Assembly: GCA_964058805.1 (NCBI GenBank)
Contig: CAXKVV010001104.1
Coordinates: forward strand, 1-34,304
DNA: 34,304 bases
Source of the DNA: Schoenoplectus triqueter
Taxonomy: Eukaryota; Streptophyta; Magnoliopsida; Poales; Cyperaceae
Direction: 5' to 3'
The translations under genes were made by a program, and so were the position numbers. The notes under the pieces were generated by a model that was not told the origin of the DNA, did no database searches, and was given only the letters and a program-made list of their open reading frames with translations. Every line of letters starts with the position of its first letter. Within the stretch, counting starts at the first letter, position 1. Positions 29,889 through 34,304 of the stretch are shown piece by piece.

Positions 29889-31787
29889 ACAAATTTCTAC
29901 CAGGACAATCAACCTCAAAACCTGAACCAACATCCCAATCAAAATCGACTAATTCAGGGATACGGGCAGAGGCAATTTGACCAAGGCACTCCGCAGAAAT
30001 CTAATTTGGAACAAATGATGGAAAAGATGATGCAAGAACAGGCGGAGTTCAGGCAAGACCAAAAGAGGGTCAACCAACAAGTGGCCGACCAAATTAAGGA
30101 TCTAAGCATGAAAGTTGACCTACTAGCGACTCATGGGAAACTTTTGGAGACGCAAGTGGCGCAACTGACATCGTCGTCTTCACGCCAGCATGGTCAGCTG
30201 CCGCCTAAACCGGATTGCAATCCCAATGCAACTGTTAAGGCCATCACTCTGAGGAGTGGAACTGCATATGATGGACCCGAGGTGCCTCAAGATGCCGGAG
30301 TTCATGTGCACCAAAAATAACCTAACTTCCGGCCAGAAAATCATGGTGAGATGGAGCAAAAGGCTGACAAGGGAAACACCAATGCGCCAACGCCGAATCA
30401 GGTAAAGGGGGACATACCGAGTTATGTACCCCCACACAGGTTTATCCCTTACCCTCAAAGACTTGCTAATACGAAATTGGATAAGCAATATGCTAGGTTT
30501 GTTGAATTGCTAAAGAAATTGAATGTCAACATTCCATTTATCGATGTCGTCACTCAAATGCCAACCTATGCAAAGTTTTTGAAAGATATCTTGTCCAATA
30601 TGAGGAAATTAGACGATGAAACGGTAATCTTGACTGAAAAAGTGAGCGCTATAGTGATGAATAAATTACCCCCTAAGTTGCAAGACTCGAGTAGTTTTAC
30701 CATACCTTGTTCTATAGGCAGCACCAAATTCAACTGTGCTTTGTGTGACCTTGGGGCAAGTGTAAGTCTGATGCCAAAATCTATTTTTGATAGGATTGGA
30801 GTTGGTGAGTTAGTTCCAATAAGAATTTCTTTACAATTGGCGGACGGATCAGTAAAATATCCGATGGGGCAAATGGAGGATTTACCGCTTCAAGTTGAAA
30901 AATTTTACATTCCCATAGATTTTGTCATAATTGAAATGGATGAGGACCCCAATACACCTTTAATTTTTGGCCGGTCATTCTTGAATACGGCCGGCACCCA
31001 AATAGATGTTAGAGGGGGAAAACTTACATTTGAGATCGGAAAAGAAAAAGTCACATTCGATATGTTTAAACCTTTGAAACACTCTACTAATTATGGTAAC
31101 TTTTACAGGGTGGACAAGATTGACGTGATTGTAAAAGAAGAATTTGAAAAACTATCAGTCGATGATCCGATTGACCGATTGATCATGTATCCCGCTGACA
31201 AAGAATTTGAAAGGTTTTTCAAACAAATAGAGTTAAAAATCTCAAAATCTGAAGGGAAGGGGCAAGAAACAGAAGAACTAGCAGAAAATTCACAAAATTA
31301 CGGACCGAAGGAAATATTTGCGGACCGCAAAAAGTGCACAAACGGAGGCAGAAAATTCCAGAGCCAAAATTACGGTCCGAATTCTGAAATTTGCGATCCG
31401 CAATTCTGCCCAGCTATCACCTTTTCAACTCTAGAAGGTTCAAACTCGACCCAAATCTCTTCAAGCTCACCTAAGGTCGATTTAAAACCTCTACCATCCA
31501 CTCTAAGGGTTGAAGTCTTTAATCCCCTGATAGAGGAGAAACACAATGAGATTATGAAGGAAGAATCGAGAAAAACATTGATAAAGCACGATGACTCAGT
31601 GAGCACTGGTAGGGCAAAAGATAAGTGCTTTCAGGCAACGCGTAAAAGATTATTGAAGAAATGTGAAACCGACTGGCTGAGTGGTCTCAAAGTGAAGAAG
31701 AAATGGGTTTGTTGTGGACGAAAAAGACCGAGCAAGGAGGGATTGAGCTACTCTCTCTCCAAACCTCAACCCCTGCCTAGCGATTGA
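29889..31787 (+). pseudogene. Ty3/gypsy (Athila/Tat-like) gag-protease fragment with one in-frame stop
   Basis: One reading frame runs from 29889 to 31787, interrupted by a single TAA at 30318-30320. The first part is the gag C-terminus: a Gln-rich, probably coiled-coil segment, then NATVKAITLRSGTAYDGP, a conserved gag-end motif of this clade. After the stop, the second part (478 codons if begun at 30351) holds a conserved pre-protease region and a retropepsin-like domain with active site C-DLGAS (D133 counted from 30351) and the later IFGRSFL strand. DLKPLPSTLR near the end recalls the segment just before reverse transcriptase. The reverse transcriptase, RNase H and integrase domains are absent, and the C-terminal 90 residues are unrelated to them. 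The element is internally deleted and could move only with help from others. Confidence 0.85.
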
Positions 31788-32962
31788 GGCACCCGCCTCA
31801 ACCCCGTCCGCCACCTTGTCTTCTTCCATTGTAAGTTTTTTATACCTTTCTTTTCTTCCACGCATTGAGGATAATGCTTGATTTATGTTTGGGGGAGTAT
31901 TTGGAACTTACTTATATATGCATAGCATGTAGTTGTTATTATTGTTGCTTTAAGATTGTTGTAATTTTTTTTTAGAAATTCAAATTTTAGTGGGTAATTT
32001 TGCAAAAAAAATTGAAAAACCCTAAGGGAAATTTTGGCAAAGGAGTATTCTTGTTGGAAATTTTGGGAAATTAATTCAGGAATATACAAACTTTTCTAAA
32101 ATAACATGTGGTGAATGAAAAGGGTTCTCGGGTCCAAAAAATCAAAAAAAAATATGCCCTAGCAAGTTTCTAGAATGATGAGTGTTTAAGAATTAGCGTC
32201 CTCCCAAAAAATTTTATCAAACCTTGGAAATCCAATTTGTTTGTTTATTTTAAATGAAAAACTTAATTAAGAAAGAGTGCTTATGGTAAGTGTCGACCGG
32301 TGTTTCTATAAAAAATTCAATCAAAAGGACCTGAAAATCAATATGCAAATCTTTAGAATGTCCAAATTATCGAGGCACCATGGTTAAGAGTACACATGCC
32401 GTGACATTCGCAAACAAATAAAAAGAAAAATTCTGATTCAAACAAGATCAAATTAAGTCTCAATTGTGCTAGGGTGGTATTATGGAACTACCTAACCCCC
32501 AACACGATACGAGGTAGCCTCATGTGCGCAATTAGGGTTTCTTAATAAAGCTTTGAGCTACACAAAAATAATCCGTGCGAGGTTCAGGATTAACACTGTC
32601 ATTTTTCTTCTTTTATGGATTTTCTTTGTTTTATTTCATAGTTGAGGGGAAGGAAAAACTTAAGTATTCATCATTTTTGAAAAGATTCTAGGGCATTACA
32701 TTGAAAGTAGGAGTCTGAGATAAAACTCCTCGAGTAAAACACCACATGTGAAGTCGGAAATAACGAATAATTCCCAAAGATTTTCCCAAAACTCCAATTA
32801 ATGGCCGAACAAATTTGAAAGGATTTGTCTTAGGGTTAGTTATCTCTTTTTCAAACAACCCATGACATTTTGCATGTAGGTTAAATTTCCTTAGAACTTT
32901 GCTTAGTTTAGAGATATAACCTAAGTCTCCAACTGAATCTTGCTTAGGGACAAGCAAGATTT
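31788..32962 (+). other. 3' non-coding part of the gypsy element
   Basis: There is no ORF on the plus strand. At 31886-31898 the sequence TATGTTTGGGGGA resembles the true polypurine tract further down. The stretch up to 32962 is typical of the long untranslated 3' region of Athila/Tat elements. Confidence 0.6.
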
Positions 32963-32975
32963 AAGTTTGGGGGAA
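32963..32975 (+). other. Polypurine tract of the gypsy element
   Basis: AAGTTTGGGGGAA lies immediately before the 3' LTR start (TGATAAGCC at 32978). In LTR retrotransposons this purine run primes plus-strand DNA synthesis. Confidence 0.8.
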
Positions 32976-32977
32976 TT

Positions 32978-34304
32978 TGATAAGCCTCATTTATATATTA
33001 TATTCAATTAGGGTTTATCTCAAAAACTATACATTTTATGTTAATTATTTAGAATTTATTTAGTTTTTATGTCGAGTTCGAGATACTGCTGCATTTCTTA
33101 TTATTTTGCAGGTCATTGAGTGTAAACAAAGATGTTAACATGAGAAATAATGCTTGGAACGAGATGAGTCAGATTTACACGAAGAAATCAAGTTAAAAGC
33201 ATTCCCATATAAAAATTGCGGACCGCAAATGCTCTCTGGTTCGTTCTGGAAAAAAATGCAAAAATGTCAGACCGCAATTTTTGGGCTGGCAGCGCGAATT
33301 GGCAGTTTTAAAGCGGTTTTCTCATTGGAATTAATAGATTTTGACACCCCCCTTCATCCCATACATCTCTTAACTGTCTGGAAAGGAGTTCAAAAGCAAG
33401 AAAGAAGAGGAAGAACACCATGAGAGGGAGAATTTGAAGGAGAACAGAAGAACCGGGTGAAAAATCGTAGATCTTCTTGGTTTATTCTTTTCTTTACTCT
33501 TTTTCTCATGTTGTACTGTTATTTAAACATGAATCTTGATACAATATTTGACATGATTTATGGCTAGACACTCTTCTAGGGGTTTAAGTGTAAACTCAAT
33601 AACTCAAATGGTTTAATTTACTCGTTTGTTGATCTTTTAGTTCTTGTTGTTTGTGATTGTTATTTTGTTTAAATTGAATGCTTAGTTCTAATCAACTGCA
33701 TGTTACCCTAGAAGTGAAAACGGAAACCGAAAGGTGAAACTGAATCTTCTGACCCAAAATAGTAATTTAGGTCGTAGGCCAAGTACTTAATCGTGAAACT
33801 TATTATCTAAGGGAATACCGAGGAAACCTTAGAAATTGTGTGAGGTACCAAAAGGCGAAGCGCAAAATCTAGGTTATGCCAAAGTGACTCACTAATCTTA
33901 ATGGGCTTAGACTTGTAAGGTGAGGTACTTAATCGTGAAACCCGAATTGTTTAGGTACGGTATCAAACCACGAAAGTGTAAATTTGGTACTAAAATCTGA
34001 GATTGAATCCCCGACAAACACTAAAATATATTAAAAGATCAAATAAAGTGAATTGACCAAACGAGTGAGAGTGAAACCGAAAGCCCCTAGAATCTTCAAT
34101 CTGATAAACTTTTCAGTCATTGTTGTTAGATTTACGCACTTCTAGTTTAATATAAAACTCACTTTTGATTGTCTAGATTAGTGAAATTTGTTAGAATCGG
34201 TAATTCATCATTGTCCTTGTGGTTCGACACCCCAACTACTACTTGACTAAGCCGTGCGCTTACAGCTGAAATTGAGTATAAATTAAGGTATTTATTAGCT
34301 TAGT
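32978..34304 (+). mobile_element. 3' LTR of the Ty3/gypsy element, running off the window
   Basis: The first 265 bases match 29589-29885. The remainder (at least 1.3 kb in total) has no ORF of note. AAGTACTTAATCGTGAAAC (33781-33799) recurs as GGTACTTAATCGTGAAAC (33924-33941). Near the end, TTGTGGTTCGACACCCCAAC is a segment common near the 3' ends of plant gypsy LTRs, so the terminus is probably a short way beyond the window. Confidence 0.8.

Noticed and set aside
31886..31898. Polypurine tract at TATGTTTGGGGGA
   Set aside because: No LTR follows it; the tract at 32963-32975 directly adjoins the LTR and is the working one. The upstream one may be a second, internal tract.
33154..33423. 89-codon ORF in the 3' LTR
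   Set aside because: It lies wholly within the LTR and has no counterpart protein; LTR leader sequence.

Overview
The window looks like nuclear DNA of a flowering plant, most likely a eudicot. It is A+T-rich, gene-poor and full of plant-type transposable elements. The only two intact host-type genes are tandem hybrid proline-rich / 8-cysteine-motif secreted proteins (DC2.15 / pEARLI1 / HyPRP type). No bacterial features, rRNA or complete tRNA gene was recognised. The order of plant cannot be fixed from the sequence.

Layout. 1-2285: 3' part of a long terminal repeat (LTR)-like block ending in GGGGTGTGACA, rich in inverted repeats. 2286-4235: unassigned DNA with a GGTACC motif cluster, a GC-richer block, a 200-base purine-rich tract and AT-rich sequence. 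4236-7725: two same-orientation copies (A about 4236-5217, B about 6290-7725) of an unidentified non-coding element built of serial short hairpins. Between them lies a retroelement-like promoter with a TATA box at 5670 and a leader. 7732-9161: non-autonomous CACTA-type DNA transposon. 10118-10522 and 12615-13073: the two HyPRP genes on the minus strand, each with a TATA box about 90 bases upstream of its ATG. A foldback element of GC-rich palindromes (about 10945-11395) sits between them. 13.2-23.6 kb: mostly non-coding AT-rich DNA with three miniature inverted-repeat or foldback elements (14776-14992, 15578-15955, 20498-20884), a 22-base minisatellite and one unexplained 195-codon ORF. 23665-25140: badly decayed Ty1/copia gag-protease-integrase remnant. 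25.3-27.9 kb: repeat-derived, LTR-like sequence. 28621-29358: terminal-inverted-repeat element with an 8-base target duplication. 29589-34304: internally deleted Ty3/gypsy element (Athila/Tat-like gag and protease) with a truncated 5' LTR, a polypurine tract and a 3' LTR that runs off the window.

The most unusual part is 4.2-7.7 kb. At least 25 hairpins lie head to tail. Within copy B the loop is held at 12 bases (consensus GATCTGTTTGTA), while several stems change on both arms together so that pairing is kept. A second hairpin class (6098-6277) shows the same pattern with a different loop, and copy A carries the array with its own loop consensus. This is what selection on RNA structure, or arm-to-arm conversion of palindromes, would leave. 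I do not recognise the family; it may be the non-coding part of a retroelement.

The HyPRP pair encodes small secreted cell-wall or lipid-binding-type proteins and probably arose by tandem duplication. Nothing in the window suggests that the transposon remnants and the genes work together, beyond the foldback element lying upstream of the first gene.
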